This document shows, one piece after another, positions 52,901-62,631 of a stretch of 64,000 nt of DNA. The DNA comes from Aquabacterium commune. Its GTDB lineage: Bacteria; Pseudomonadota; Gammaproteobacteria; Burkholderiales; Burkholderiaceae_C. Every line of letters starts with the position of its first letter. The stretch's first letter is position 1. The position numbers were made by a program, and so were the translations under genes. The notes beneath the pieces were generated by a model, which was not told where the DNA came from, searched no databases, and saw only the letters and a list, made by a program, of their open reading frames with translations. The stretch lies in contig NZ_SNXW01000004.1 in the NCBI RefSeq assembly GCF_004362855.1, positions 186,001 through 250,000 on the forward strand, written 5' to 3'.

Positions 52901-54494
52901 CGACCGCTTCCTGCATGTGCGGCTGGGCGTGGCTCAGCACCGACTTGCCGAGCGCCTGCTCGATGGAGCGCCCGACCACGCGGTCGCGCTGCAGCTTGAA
53001 TTCGATCTCGGTGTAGCGGTTGATGGCCACCACGTTGAGGTTGACCGGGTCCAGCACGAACAGGCTGACGGGCAGGTTGCCCAGCAGGGCTTCGAGGAAC
53101 TCGCGCTCCTGGTCGCGCACATGCTCCTGGCTCTTGCGTTTGGTGATGTCGTTGAACAGGCAGACGTACTGGCTGCGCCCGCCCGATTCGTCGAGCATCT
53201 GGATGGCGTCGATCTCGCCCCAGTAGCGGGTGGTGGAGCCAGCGCCCGGGCGGCCAGCCTCGTAGGACAGGCGGAAGGGCACGCCGCGCGCGAGCTGGCT
53301 TTCCAGCTCGGTCACGACCTCGCCGTCAGACACTTCCTGTGCGAGCAACTCGGTCAGGCGGCGTCCCACGACGCGGGCCTCGTCCCAGCCGGTCAGGGCC
53401 ACGAAGGCGGAGTTGATCCACTCGATGGTGCCGTGGCGGTCGGTGATGGCCACGCCCGAACTGATGCGCGAGGCCACCAGGGCCAGACGCCCCAAGTGCT
53501 CCGCGTGGCTGGCCATGCGCGCCAGGTTGGCCTCGCGCTGCGCCACGAAACCCAGCTGGATGGCCGCGACGTCGAGCACGGGCGCCAGGTCGGGGTGGGC
53601 GTGGCGGGGGTCGTCGAACTCCAGCAAGGCCAGCGGCCAGCCGTCGATGGCGATCGGCAGGGCCAGCACGCGCCGTGTGGCGGCGTCGCGCCAGGGCGTG
53701 GGCGCCGCAGTGCTGGGCGCGTCTGTCGGGCCGTGTGGTGCCAGGGCTGTCGTCAGGTCAGAGAGCACGGCGCGCAGGCTCACGAGGCACTGGCCCAAGG
53801 GGCGGTCGTCGCGGTGGGTGGTGGCGATGCTGCTGACGTCGATGATGTCGCCGCTGTCCGGGCCGCCGTCTGTCCAGGGGCGCAGGAGCGCCGACTCGCC
53901 GTTCCAGCCTTCCACGCGCAGGGCGATCCAGGAGCGGGAGCCCAGTTGCGCATGCAGGGCTTCACCCACCAGGTGCATGGCTTGCGCCAGCGTGGTGGCG
54001 CCGCGTGCGTCTTCGGCGACCTGGCGCACCAGCGCCAGCAGGCTGGCCTGACGCTCGGCGCGTTGAAGCGCTTCGATGTTGTCCGATGCGTCCAGCTGCG
54101 GCACGGTGGTGGGTGCGCGGTCGTGGTCAGCGCGCATCTCGTGCGTGTCTTGGGCCACGGGCGTGGTGGCGTGCGCATGGGTTGGCGCGCGGCGTGCAGC
54201 TGCCGCCTGGGCGGCGCCGGTCGGTGCTTGCGGCACGGTCGTGGGCAGGGACGATGGCGCAGACGAGGGTGAGGATGACGGCGGGAACGGCGGGAATTGC
54301 GATGCCGGTGCGGGCGCCGTGCGCATGGGCACGCCGTCGCGTGGTCCGCGGCGCCGGCTGGCCAGGTAGCCAATGCCCGAAGATGCCAGCACCGCCAATG
54401 CCAGGCCGGCGCCAGCGGGGCCCCAGACAAAGCCTGCGGCCGACAAGGCGACCAGGGCCAGCATCAGGGTCAGGGCTTTCCAGGGTGTGCGCAT
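49923..54494 (-). CDS. Hybrid sensor histidine kinase with PAS repeats, two receivers and Hpt
   Basis: A 1523-residue protein starting MRTPWKALTLMLALVAL. Two N-terminal TM helices are followed by a GAF-like region (ARWVLAL...PLALLEFDD) and three PAS domains. The HisKA box is MANMSHEIRTPMNGILG, then the HATPase domain with the N-box LTNLVANAIKFTEHGE, receiver 1 (LALVDMNMPELDG), receiver 2 (LVLMDIQMPGMDG), a Pro/Ala-rich linker and a C-terminal Hpt domain (HVAHTLKSSSASIGAL). It could relay phosphate internally to the downstream REC-GGDEF-EAL protein, whose gene it overlaps by 4 nt. The start at 54494 is chosen because the first 32 residues upstream are not conserved-looking. Confidence 0.9.
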   Translation of the reverse strand: MRTPWKALTLMLALVALSAAGFVWGPAGAGLALAVLASSGIGYLASRRRGPRDGVPMRTAPAPASQFPPFPPSSSPSSAPSSLPTTVPQAPTGAAQAAAARRAPTHAHATTPVAQDTHEMRADHDRAPTTVPQLDASDNIEALQRAERQASLLALVRQVAEDARGATTLAQAMHLVGEALHAQLGSRSWIALRVEGWNGESALLRPWTDGGPDSGDIIDVSSIATTHRDDRPLGQCLVSLRAVLSDLTTALAPHGPTDAPSTAAPTPWRDAATRRVLALPIAIDGWPLALLEFDDPRHAHPDLAPVLDVAAIQLGFVAQREANLARMASHAEHLGRLALVASRISSGVAITDRHGTIEWINSAFVALTGWDEARVVGRRLTELLAQEVSDGEVVTELESQLARGVPFRLSYEAGRPGAGSTTRYWGEIDAIQMLDESGGRSQYVCLFNDITKRKSQEHVRDQEREFLEALLGNLPVSLFVLDPVNLNVVAINRYTEIEFKLQRDRVVGRSIEQALGKSVLSHAQPHMQEAVETGQTVEHDFTWVGDEGERFVNARHFALRHSNGRPRLLISLVRDITASRQARADLEESERRFRELVESMDDAVYVSTADRTNFIYLSPRTHDLLGMTGDDIVAKPGSVRALIVPEDAEALAQQEALEHAGQPTDTLLRMQVPGKGLRWVRHRTRTRRLPDGQARIYGLVSDVTDDHGQALELQRARDLAEAASQAKSQFMANMSHEIRTPMNGILGMTELLLGTPLNDKQRRFAQAVYRSGESLLEIINDILDFAKIEAGKLELANSDFVLRTLVEDTLELMAPRAHEKGLELSFREQPGLPSVIHGDPLRLRQILTNLVANAIKFTEHGEVVVDIRRALGGNVIANEADLHAPVELEFMVRDTGIGIPSDVIPRLFSAFVQANVGMARRYGGTGLGLAISKQLVELMGGRIEAHSAPGVGSEFVFRVPVRVGDTQIDMAMLEEPKMPSFNVLVVDDNDTNRTVIENMLNAWGMNVTQAANGREALAILMAHPSQDADFDLALVDMNMPELDGLGLAEALRSSGRYRNLKMVLLSSVSSPDDVKRAQDVGFQRFVPKPLRKAELRQAILGISAELGGDHPQEVPRINKAVLVVEDNPVNQEVCSQMLKRLGCEVRVASSALEGLRRLGEQRFDLVLMDIQMPGMDGVEALSWFRRGSNNRFTFLTPSDTPVIAVTANALEGDEQRFLSVGFDDYLSKPFRQSQLLKVLVEHTQAEGLPDDFVDTGAPAEVAAADVAVNAPPVPTVAPALPAPSSDVSEPDEPITVPMGLLDVPRPLNEAPMSPVGAPGAQAEPVATSAPASGLTVAPLPPPFLAPLPTAASVSAQAPAPAPPPTHAAAPIAPPMAPPMASPSAAPAATNFAFDAKVAVASALHPDDIFDAEALRRLRELDPRGDNRLFERVGKAFETSVGRLLPQLEDAFNVNDTAAIVHVAHTLKSSSASIGALKLSQLCAEIETMIRRQTGEDLSDRIRDIPAETERVLAGLRLLLESER

Positions 54495-54594
54495 GGATGC
54501 GTTGGTATGACAAAGGCCGGAAAAATGCACCGGCGGCTGCAGGCAAATCAATGCTTCCCGACGGAAAATGGTGCGGGAATAAGGTGACAATCGT

Positions 54595-54679
54595 CAGAAA
54601 TCTCACGAACTTTAACGTGATCGTGAAAAGCGGAGCCAGCAGAAGAAACCCCGTTTCATCCCTCCTTACAATCTTTTGA
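54595..54679. promoter_or_regulatory. Divergent promoter region with short palindrome
   Basis: About 85 nt between the hybrid kinase and the small histidine kinase start. It contains TCACGAACTTTAACGTGA, an inverted repeat with 5-nt arms TCACG/CGTGA, and an AT-richer stretch. A regulatory site is possible but not certain. Confidence 0.35.
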
Positions 54680-55759
54680 ATGCACAGCCCTCACGATTTG
54701 CCATCCGGTTTGGATGCCGCCAAGCGGCAGATTCACGCCGGAACCGGATTCTGGTGGGCAGCGGGTATCTTGGTGCTGCTCGGGCTGGTCCTGACCGAGG
54801 CGCCCACATGGGCCCATGTGCTGGCCGCGGGTGTGTGGGTGCAGGGCGTGTGGCTGGCGCGCATCTGGCAGCAGCAGGTGCAGCGAGCGTCAGAGAAGGC
54901 GCAGGCATCGGTGGGCGACCCGGTGGCTGGCGCCGTGATGGCATCGGTGGTGAGCCCTGACCCTGAAACCGCGGTGAATCTCCCCGAATCACCTGTGGCG
55001 CAAGGCACACACATGGCCCTGGACGCACCTGCCGAGCCTGGACCTGAAGCGGCACGCGATGTCGAGCAAGACATGTTGCGGTATGCCCTGTCGCACGACC
55101 TGCGCGCGCCGCTGCGTGTCATCGATGGTTTCACCCGCATCGTCAAAGAAGATTACGGCCGGCACCTGGACCGGCTGGGCCAGGATCACCTGGAGCGCGT
55201 CCTGGCGGCGTCGGCCCGCATGAACGGCATGATCGACGCCGTCCTGGCCCAGGCGCAATTGGCTGGTGTCTGCCTGGCCCGCGAAGACGTTGACCTCAGT
55301 GCCCTGGCCCGCGAGGTGGGGGCGGAGTTGCTGGCCTTGCAGGCCGACGCACCCAGCGTGCAGCTGCAGATCGCCGACGGGCTGCGCGCGCAAGCCGACG
55401 CCCAATTGGTGCGCCGCGTGTTGGAAAACCTCTTGGGCAACGCTTTGAAATACAGCGCCAAGGTGGACGAGCCCCGCGTGGAGCTTGGCTGCATGCCCGC
55501 CACGAACCCGCCCGTGTATTTCGTGCGTGACAACGGGGCAGGGTTTGACATGCAGCACGCCGACAAGCTGTTCGGCATGTTCCAGCGCCTGCACAGTGCC
55601 AAGGATTTCCCAGGCACGGGCGTTGGCTTGGCGGGGGTGCGCAACATCGTCCGCCGCCATGGCGGCCGGGTGTGGGCCGAGGCCCAGCCAGGTCAGGGCG
55701 CGTGTTTTTACTTCACCCTGATCGGCACGGTCGAGGCGCAGCGTCCCCTGACCGCCTGA
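54680..55759 (+). CDS. Sensor histidine kinase, 359 aa
   Basis: A 359-residue kinase with two TM helices near residues 25-60, a short linker, HisKA (LSHDLRAPLRVIDGFTRIV) and a HATPase domain (NLLGNALKYSAKVDE; DNGAGFDM; GTGVGLAGVRNIV). The closest typed relatives are phytochrome-like kinases with the LSHDLRAPLR box. No periplasmic sensor domain is visible, and no receiver gene is adjacent on the same strand. It is divergent from the hybrid kinase gene and convergent with the ANTAR regulator. Confidence 0.85.
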   Translation: MHSPHDLPSGLDAAKRQIHAGTGFWWAAGILVLLGLVLTEAPTWAHVLAAGVWVQGVWLARIWQQQVQRASEKAQASVGDPVAGAVMASVVSPDPETAVNLPESPVAQGTHMALDAPAEPGPEAARDVEQDMLRYALSHDLRAPLRVIDGFTRIVKEDYGRHLDRLGQDHLERVLAASARMNGMIDAVLAQAQLAGVCLAREDVDLSALAREVGAELLALQADAPSVQLQIADGLRAQADAQLVRRVLENLLGNALKYSAKVDEPRVELGCMPATNPPVYFVRDNGAGFDMQHADKLFGMFQRLHSAKDFPGTGVGLAGVRNIVRRHGGRVWAEAQPGQGACFYFTLIGTVEAQRPLTA

Positions 55760-55791
55760 GTCGGCCTTGCGTCAGGCTGGCGCGGGCAGGT

Positions 55792-56442
55792 TCAGAGTGA
55801 GCCGAGGCCGGCCAGCACTTCCTGGGCGTTGATGAGGCGTTCGCACACCGCAGCCACGCTGAGGTTTTCCTGGCGAGCTTGCAGGGAGAGCTTGTCCAGG
55901 GCCTGGCGGCGGGTGAGCGAGTGCCGGTGCATCACCAGGCCGATGGCGATGGCCACGGTGGCGGTGAGGGGGTCTGCGCTGGTGGCTGGTGCGACGGCCT
56001 CGGTGGAGGGGTGGGCAGCAGGTGTGCCAACAGATGCTTTGGCGGCTTCGGCGGCTTTCGCTGCCTGGGCCTTGGGCCGGTTGGCAAAAGCGGCTTCCAC
56101 GGCCGGCACGATTTGCTGGATGTCCAGGGGCTTGACCAGGTAGGTCAGGGCACCGAGCTCTTTGACCTGCTTGATGGTGCCCTCGTCGGCGAAGGCCGAC
56201 AGGAACATGAAGGGCGTCTGGAGGTATTCGCGCAGGTAAGCGGCCACGTCGAAGCCGGATTTGCCTTCCATGCGGATGTCGAGCAAGGCCAGTTCAGGCC
56301 GGTGCTCGCGCGCCAGCAGGATGGCGTCGTCGCCATTGTCGGCATCGATGACCTCGAAGCCGGCCTGCGACAGCCCGTGCGTCAACGTCGCCAGCACCAG
56401 CCGGTCGTCGTCCACCACCAGGATTTTGCCTTTTTGATTCAC
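55792..56442 (-). CDS. ANTAR response regulator (antiterminator)
   Basis: A 216-residue protein. The receiver shows DDD near residue 11-13, the phosphoacceptor Asp in LALLDIRMEGKSG and Lys in LVKPLD. An Ala-rich linker (about 125-155) leads to an ANTAR RNA-binding domain (IAIGLVMHRHSLTRRQALDKL). Such proteins bind RNA hairpins to prevent transcription termination once phosphorylated. It follows a HisKA_2 kinase gene on the same strand after 85 nt, which is the usual partner of ANTAR regulators. Confidence 0.9.
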   Translation of the reverse strand: MNQKGKILVVDDDRLVLATLTHGLSQAGFEVIDADNGDDAILLAREHRPELALLDIRMEGKSGFDVAAYLREYLQTPFMFLSAFADEGTIKQVKELGALTYLVKPLDIQQIVPAVEAAFANRPKAQAAKAAEAAKASVGTPAAHPSTEAVAPATSADPLTATVAIAIGLVMHRHSLTRRQALDKLSLQARQENLSVAAVCERLINAQEVLAGLGSL

Positions 56443-56527
56443 GCGGGGCCTGTGTTGCTGCGGCGAACGTTCAAATGTGCCGCCGAATGGTGCAGTTTAC
56501 TGCGAGTCGTTCACCAGCAAAACCCCC

Positions 56528-59149
56528 TCATTGGGGCCACAGCGTGATCTGGTGGCCCGCGGGTTCGCCGGTCATGGGCGCCACCGGGGGGGGCAGCAGG
56601 GTGATGCCAGGCGGGATCAGCTCGATGCGGGTGAGCACGTCGTCGCCATCTTGCTGGATGCTCAGCTTGGCGCTGCGGCGTGGCAACAGCGCGCGCACCA
56701 GGCCCAGCCCGGAGACGCCGCCGGGCACGCGGTCCAGGCTGAAACCTTCTGGCAAACGCCCCGGGCTGAGGATGTCGATGCGCACGCCTTGCTCGTTGGC
56801 CGCCATGACGCAGCGCAGCGCCTGCATGCCGACGCCGTGCTTGTGCGCGTTGGTCAGCAGCTCGTTGAGGCTGAGCGCGATGGGGATGGACTCGGCCTCG
56901 GGCAGCTGCCAGTCGCCGGCCAGGTTGCCTTCGACGGCCAGTTGGATGGCGCGCCCGAAGGTGCGCTGCACGGACAGGGAAATGGCCTCGACCACGGATT
57001 TCAATCGCAGCGGTCCGCCCGCGCCCACCTGCAGGCCATAGACCTGCGCGATGGCCTGCACCTGCCCAACCACTTCCGAAATCGCCGAGGCCACCTCGGG
57101 CTTGCGCGCGGCGATCTGCTGCAGCAGGCCGGCCACGCCCTGGAGGTTGTTCTTGATGCGGTGGTGCACCTCGCGCACCAGCATCTCGCGCTGGGCGATG
57201 GCGGCTTCCAGTCGCGCCTGTTCGGCCGCGCGTTGCTCGGTGATGTCGGAAGCCACCAGCAAGAGCTGGTCGGCCACCTCGCCCTCGGCGGCCAGCGGCA
57301 GGTAGTTGATGTCCCAGATCTGCAGGCCATTGCGGCCGGGCACGCTGTGCTCGCGGTGCAGGGGCTTGCCCTTGTCCAGGGCGCTTTGCATGTCGGCGCG
57401 CATCAGGCGGGCGCGGTCCGAAGGGTAAATGCCCTCGGGCGGCTGGCTCAGCGCCTTGAGCACGTCCGTGCCCAGGAAGGGAGCTGCGGCTTCGTTGGCT
57501 TGCAGCAGGGTGAGTTCGTGGGCGTCGATGAGCTGAATGCCCATGGGCGCCATCTTGATGATGCGCTGCAGCGTGGCTTGCGCTTCCGCGGAATCGGCCT
57601 CTGCCTGGCGGCGGCGGTCGATGTCCAGCAGGGCGTAGGTGGCCTGGCGCTGACCGAGCTCGTCCAGCGTGACCACGGCATTGCCCACCACCCAGAAGAC
57701 GCGGCCGTCGCGGCCCATGACCTGGCACTCGAAGGTGTGGGACTGGCCGTCTTGCAGCTCGTCGAGGTAGTCGGTCAGGCGGAAGGGGTGGTCGAGGTCG
57801 GGCGTGGCGACGGTGCTCAGCGGCTGGCCCACGAAATCGGCCAGATCGCCGGCGAACATGCGGCGCGCGGAGCGGTTCATCCAGGCGATGCCGTGCACGT
57901 CGATGGTGACGATGCCGACGAAGACCGAATCGAGGATGGCGCGGGTGCGGTCGGCCTGCATCGTCAGGTTCCACTCGGCGCGGTGGCGGTCATCGACGTT
58001 CACGAAAGACGCGATGAAACCTTCCTCCGGGCGCAATGGGTTGACCAGGCGCATGGCGACTTCGGCCCACAGCGGCAGGCCGGTGCGGGTGATGCGCAGG
58101 GCCCGCTCGCCTTGCCAGTGGCCCAGGCTGCGCAGCACGCTGTTGACGTCGGCGTCGGTGTTGAGGTCCACCTCGCTGGCATACAGCGTGCTGAGGTCGC
58201 GACCGGTGAGGTCGGCGTCGGATTCGCCGATCAGGTCGGACAGGGCCGGGTTGGCGCTCTGGATGTGGCCGTCGCGCACGAAGGCGATGCCCACGCCCGA
58301 CAGCGAGAACATCAGGTTGCGGTCGCGGCCCAGGGCGTCGAGCTCGACCTGCTGGGCACGGATGCGGGTGATGTCCGAGAGCACGGCGATGACTTCGAGC
58401 GGGTCCACCGAGGTGCCGATGCGGCGCACCGACAGGGCGTACCAGCGCGTGGCGTGGCCGGGCAGGACGATTTCCAGCTCGGTCTCGAACTGGCCGTGCC
58501 TTTGCACCTGCACTGCCGATTCGGTCACGGCGCGGTCGATGCGCGGGTCCATGGCGAGCAGCTCGGAGAGCTTCTGCCCGACCATGCTGCCCGACGACAA
58601 GCCCAGCATGCGCTCGAAGCGGCGGTTGCAGCGCACCAGCACGTCGTCGCGCAGGTAGGCGATGCCGGAGGGCGTGCTTTCCAGGATGGTGGACAACTCG
58701 TGCAGCAGCTGGGCCTGGTCGGGCACGGGCGCGGCGTCGGCGTCCGAGGTGATGCCGCGGGCGCCCAGGGCCGAAGGGGCGTCCAGGCTTTCGCGGATGG
58801 CACACAGGAAGCGGCGGGCCTGCTCCGGGTTGACCTGGGCGTGGGTCCAGATCTGGCTGCGCAGCGTGGCCGGTGCCTGGCCTGGGCGGGCTTGGGGCAC
58901 CTGGCTTTGCAAGGGGCCGTCTTCCGGACCGAGGGCCAGCAGCGTCAGGGGCGCGTCCCAACTGCACAGGCGCTGCAGGGCCTGGGGGCAGTCCGACAGC
59001 CTGCTGCCGGCCGGTGTGGCATAGCCCAGCAAGGCGCTGAGGGCCGAGTTGCTGCGCAGGACGCGGCCGTGCTCGTTGAACTCGATCAGGGCCATGGGCA
59101 CGAGGTCGAACCAGGCGTCGTCGGTGTGCAGCGGGGAAGTGGGGGCCAT
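56528..59149 (-). CDS. HisKA_2-type sensor histidine kinase with multiple PAS domains
   Basis: An 873-residue cytosolic kinase. PAS domains are visible at about residues 10-130, 150-280, 285-410, 415-530 and 540-650 (ending DITEQRAAEQ). The phosphoacceptor box is LVREVHHRIKNNLQGV, the HisKA_2 type, and the HATPase domain carries the N-box LSLNELLTNAHKHG. There are no TM helices, so it senses a cytoplasmic signal such as redox or light, probably through PAS cofactors. It precedes the ANTAR regulator gene, which it most likely phosphorylates. Confidence 0.9.
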   Translation of the reverse strand: MAPTSPLHTDDAWFDLVPMALIEFNEHGRVLRSNSALSALLGYATPAGSRLSDCPQALQRLCSWDAPLTLLALGPEDGPLQSQVPQARPGQAPATLRSQIWTHAQVNPEQARRFLCAIRESLDAPSALGARGITSDADAAPVPDQAQLLHELSTILESTPSGIAYLRDDVLVRCNRRFERMLGLSSGSMVGQKLSELLAMDPRIDRAVTESAVQVQRHGQFETELEIVLPGHATRWYALSVRRIGTSVDPLEVIAVLSDITRIRAQQVELDALGRDRNLMFSLSGVGIAFVRDGHIQSANPALSDLIGESDADLTGRDLSTLYASEVDLNTDADVNSVLRSLGHWQGERALRITRTGLPLWAEVAMRLVNPLRPEEGFIASFVNVDDRHRAEWNLTMQADRTRAILDSVFVGIVTIDVHGIAWMNRSARRMFAGDLADFVGQPLSTVATPDLDHPFRLTDYLDELQDGQSHTFECQVMGRDGRVFWVVGNAVVTLDELGQRQATYALLDIDRRRQAEADSAEAQATLQRIIKMAPMGIQLIDAHELTLLQANEAAAPFLGTDVLKALSQPPEGIYPSDRARLMRADMQSALDKGKPLHREHSVPGRNGLQIWDINYLPLAAEGEVADQLLLVASDITEQRAAEQARLEAAIAQREMLVREVHHRIKNNLQGVAGLLQQIAARKPEVASAISEVVGQVQAIAQVYGLQVGAGGPLRLKSVVEAISLSVQRTFGRAIQLAVEGNLAGDWQLPEAESIPIALSLNELLTNAHKHGVGMQALRCVMAANEQGVRIDILSPGRLPEGFSLDRVPGGVSGLGLVRALLPRRSAKLSIQQDGDDVLTRIELIPPGITLLPPPVAPMTGEPAGHQITLWPQ

Positions 59150-59206
59150 GGGGTTGCGAGGGCGGCAGGCGAGGACGGCAGATGGCGATGGCGGCGTGAA
59201 GGGGGC

Positions 59207-60337
59207 TCAGTCGGCCTGGGGCTTGGGCTGCACGGACACGCCCGGCATCTTGCCGCTGTGGTCCTTGGGCAGCAGTGCCAGGCCGGCGCCCAGCTTGCGC
59301 GCCATCTCGCGGTAGAGGCCCGCAACTTTGCTGTCGGGTGCCGCCACCAGCGTGGGGCGGCCGCTGTCGGCCTGTTCGCGGATGCCCAGGTCCAGCGGCA
59401 TCGAGCCCAGCAGCGGCACGCCACACGCTTCAGCCAGGCGCTCGCCGCCATGCTGGCCGAAGATGTGAGCTTCGTGGCCGCAGTTCGGGCAGTGGTAGGT
59501 GGCCATGTTCTCGACGATGCCCAGCACGGGCACGCTGACCTTCTCGAACATCTGCAGGCCCTTCTTGGCGTCCAGCAGGGCGATGTCTTGCGGCGTGGTG
59601 ACGATGATGGCAGCGGTGAGCGGTGCGCGCTGGCTGATGCTGAGGTGCACGTCGCCGGTGCCGGGCGGCAGGTCCACGATGAGGTAGTCGAGCGGCGCGC
59701 CGGGGGCGCCCCAGTTGCTCAGGCGCAGCATCTGGTCGAAGGCCTGGGTGGCCATCGGACCGCGCCAGATGGCGGGGGCCTCACCGTCGATCAGCAGGCC
59801 AATCGACATCATCTGCAGGCCGTGGTTGACCGGCGGGGTGATGGTCTTGCCATCCGGGCTGTCAGGCTTGCCGCTCACGCCCATCATCATCGGCTGGCTG
59901 GGGCCGTAGATGTCGGCGTCGAGCATGCCCACCGTGGCGCCTTCGGCCGCCAGGGCCAGGGCCAGGTTGACGGCGGTGGTGCTTTTGCCCACACCGCCTT
60001 TGCCGGAGGCCACGGCCACGATGTTTTTGGCGCCGGGCAGCAGGGCCTGGCCGCGCATGGCCTGGTGGGCCACGACCTGGGTGGACCAGTTCACCTCGAC
60101 GCGCTCGATGCCGTCCAGGCCTTGCAGGGCGGCTTGCACCAGCGCGGTGTAGGCCGGCCATTGCGAGCGCGCGGGGTAGCCCAAGGCGATGTCCACCTGC
60201 GCCACGCCGTTGGCCACCGAGAGGTGCTTGAGCTGGCGGGTGGACACCCAGTCTTTGCCGGTGAGCGGGTCGAGGACCCCGCTGAGGGCGCTCTGGGCAT
60301 GTTGGGCTGCGATGGAGGCGGGAGTGGCGGCGTTCAT
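59207..60337 (-). CDS. apbC: Mrp/ApbC-type Fe-S cluster carrier ATPase
   Basis: A 376-residue P-loop ATPase. The N-terminal MIP18/DUF59 domain (about residues 15-100) is followed by the deviant Walker [11 protein letters not shown] near 113-122, [10 protein letters not shown], and the cluster-binding CxxC in [13 protein letters not shown] near 285. It assembles and delivers Fe-S clusters to target proteins. It is divergent from metG, a common arrangement in Burkholderiales. Length is typical. Confidence 0.95.
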   Translation of the reverse strand: MNAATPASIAAQHAQSALSGVLDPLTGKDWVSTRQLKHLSVANGVAQVDIALGYPARSQWPAYTALVQAALQGLDGIERVEVNWSTQVVAHQAMRGQALLPGAKNIVAVASGKGGVGKSTTAVNLALALAAEGATVGMLDADIYGPSQPMMMGVSGKPDSPDGKTITPPVNHGLQMMSIGLLIDGEAPAIWRGPMATQAFDQMLRLSNWGAPGAPLDYLIVDLPPGTGDVHLSISQRAPLTAAIIVTTPQDIALLDAKKGLQMFEKVSVPVLGIVENMATYHCPNCGHEAHIFGQHGGERLAEACGVPLLGSMPLDLGIREQADSGRPTLVAAPDSKVAGLYREMARKLGAGLALLPKDHSGKMPGVSVQPKPQAD

Positions 60338-60527
60338 GCGGTACGGCGGGAGGTGGGGCGCATCGAAAGGTGCGCCTTGGATGTGCGTCTTTGTAACCGT
60401 TCAGTCTAGCCGGGAACGCCTCCGCGCACGACAGGGCCCGCCCCGATGCCCCCCAAAGGCGTGTGGCGCCGGCGCCGCCAGCCTAAAATCGCGGTTTGCC
60501 CTGCGGCCACCCCGGACTCCCCACACC

Positions 60528-62603
60528 ATGCCCCGCCAGCTTTTCGTCACCACCGCGCTGCCTTACGCCAATGGCCACTTCCACATCGGCCACATCATGG
60601 AGTACATCCAGGCCGACATCTGGGTGCGGTTCCAGCGCATGCAGGGCCACCAGGTGCACTTCGTGGGCGCGGACGATGCCCATGGCGCGCCCATCATGAT
60701 CGCGGCGCAGAAGGTGGGCAAGACGCCGCAGCAGTTCGTGGCCGACATCGCCGCGGGCCGCAAGCCCTACCTGGACGGCTTCCACATCAGCTTCGACCAC
60801 TGGTCCAGCACCGACAGCCCCGAAAACCACGAACTGGCGCAGTCCATCTACCGCGCGCTCAAGGCCGAGGGCCTGATCACCGTGCGCCCGGTCGAGCAGA
60901 TGTTCGACCCAGAGAAAGGCATGTTCCTCGCCGACCGCTTCGTGAAGGGCGAGTGCCCGAAGTGCGGCGCGAAAGACCAGTACGGCGATTCCTGCGAGGT
61001 CTGCGGCGCGGTCTATGCGCCCACGGAGCTGAAGAACCCGTACTCGGCGCTCAGCGGTGCCACGCCGGTGCTGAAGACCTCCGACCACCATTTCTTCAAG
61101 TTGTCCGACCCGCGTTGCTTCGAGTTTCTGGAAAGCTGGACGCAGGACGGCAAACTGAACGCGGGCGTGGCCAAGAAGATCAAGGAGTGGTTCACCAAGG
61201 ACGAGAACGGCGAAGGCGGCTTGGGCGACTGGGACATCAGCCGCGACGCACCGTACTTCGGCATCGAGATCCCCGACGCACCGGGCAAGTATTTTTATGT
61301 GTGGCTGGACGCGCCCATCGGCTACCTGGCCTCGCTCAAAAGTTATTTCACCGCCGGCGGCCCGCTGCAGAAGTACGGCGAAGCGCGCAGCTTCGAGGAC
61401 TTCATGGCCGACCCAGCCGTGGAGCAGGTGCACTTCATCGGCAAGGACATCACCTACTTCCACACCCTGTTCTGGCCCGCGATGCTGAAGTTCAGTGGCC
61501 GCAAGCTGCCAACCCAAGTCAACGTGCACGGCTTCATGACCGTCAACAACGGCGAGAAGATGTCCAAGAGCCGCGGCACCGGCCTGGACCCGCTGAAGTA
61601 CCTGAGCATCGGCATGAACCCCGAATGGCTGCGCTACTACATCGCGGCCAAGCTCAACGCCAACGTGGAAGACGTGGACTTCAACCGCGACGACTTCACC
61701 GCCCGCGTCAACAGCGACCTGGTGGGCAAGTACATCAACATCGCCAGCCGCGCCGCGGGCTTCATCGCCAAGCGCTTTGGCGGCCAGTTGACCGCCACCC
61801 TGGGCGAAGATGGCCGCACCTTGCTGAGCACACTGCAGGCCGGCCGCACCGGCATCACCGAGCTGTACGAGGCGCGCGAACTGGGCAAGGTGCTGCGCGA
61901 GATCATGCTGCTGGCCGACCGCGTCAACGAGTATGTCGATGCCAACAAGCCCTGGGAGCTGGCCAAGCTCGAAGGCCAGGACGCCCGCCTGCAGGAGGTC
62001 TGCACCGTCGGCATCGAGGCCTTCCGCCTGTTGAGCATCTACCTCAAGCCCGTGTTGCCGGCCTTGGTGGCCCACGTCGAGGCCTTCCTGCAGACCGCGC
62101 CATTGACCTTCGCCGATGCCGATGTGCTGCTGGGCGCCCACACCATCGGCAGCTACCAGCACCTGATGCAGCGCGTGGACCCGAAGATGCTGGACGCGCT
62201 GTTCGAGGCGCCGCCTGCGCCGGTCGTCGAAGCCCCCAAGCCCGGTGGCGAGGACATCGCTCCCACCATCACCATCGACGATTTCACCAAGATCGATCTG
62301 CGCGTGGCCAAGATCGTCAACGCCGAGCATGTGGAAGGCAGCACCAAGCTGTTGCGCCTGACGCTGGACGTGGGCGAGGGGCGCACGCGCAACGTGTTCA
62401 GCGGCATCAAAGAGGCCTACCAGCCCGAAGACCTGATCGGCAAGCACACCGTCATGGTGGCCAACCTGGCGCCGCGCAAGATGAAGTTCGGCGTCAGCGA
62501 GGGCATGGTGCTGGCCGCCTCGCACGCCGATGAGAAGGGCACGCCCGGCATCTACGTGCTGGAGCCGCTGGCCGGCGCCCAGCCAGGCATGCGCATCCGC
62601 TGA
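60528..62603 (+). CDS. metG: Methionyl-tRNA synthetase
   Basis: A 691-residue class I synthetase. The HIGH motif is in [19 protein letters not shown] at the start, a zinc knuckle in [19 protein letters not shown] near residue 145-162, and KMSKS in [13 protein letters not shown] near 343. The C-terminal 110 residues are the EMAP/tRNA-binding domain ([21 protein letters not shown]). ATG 60528 gives the usual start; the frame upstream of it is non-coding. Essential for translation. It is a core gene divergent from mrp. Confidence 0.98.
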   Translation: MPRQLFVTTALPYANGHFHIGHIMEYIQADIWVRFQRMQGHQVHFVGADDAHGAPIMIAAQKVGKTPQQFVADIAAGRKPYLDGFHISFDHWSSTDSPENHELAQSIYRALKAEGLITVRPVEQMFDPEKGMFLADRFVKGECPKCGAKDQYGDSCEVCGAVYAPTELKNPYSALSGATPVLKTSDHHFFKLSDPRCFEFLESWTQDGKLNAGVAKKIKEWFTKDENGEGGLGDWDISRDAPYFGIEIPDAPGKYFYVWLDAPIGYLASLKSYFTAGGPLQKYGEARSFEDFMADPAVEQVHFIGKDITYFHTLFWPAMLKFSGRKLPTQVNVHGFMTVNNGEKMSKSRGTGLDPLKYLSIGMNPEWLRYYIAAKLNANVEDVDFNRDDFTARVNSDLVGKYINIASRAAGFIAKRFGGQLTATLGEDGRTLLSTLQAGRTGITELYEARELGKVLREIMLLADRVNEYVDANKPWELAKLEGQDARLQEVCTVGIEAFRLLSIYLKPVLPALVAHVEAFLQTAPLTFADADVLLGAHTIGSYQHLMQRVDPKMLDALFEAPPAPVVEAPKPGGEDIAPTITIDDFTKIDLRVAKIVNAEHVEGSTKLLRLTLDVGEGRTRNVFSGIKEAYQPEDLIGKHTVMVANLAPRKMKFGVSEGMVLAASHADEKGTPGIYVLEPLAGAQPGMRIR

Positions 62604-62631
62604 GATTGCGCGGGCCTGGGTGTGTTTCAGC

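Noticed and set aside
47329..54272. Two + strand open frames of about 900 and 950 codons (47329-50022, 51426-54272)
   Set aside because: Antisense shadows of the GGDEF, REC-GGDEF-EAL and hybrid kinase genes caused by high GC at third positions.
56477..60409. Long + strand open frame of about 1,310 codons
   Set aside because: It is antisense to the HisKA_2 kinase and mrp genes, which have clear domains; the translated sequence is biased and has no domain.
60446..62533. + strand frame of 695 codons overlapping metG
   Set aside because: Same-strand shadow in another frame; Arg/His/Pro-rich and without motifs, while metG has HIGH and KMSKS.
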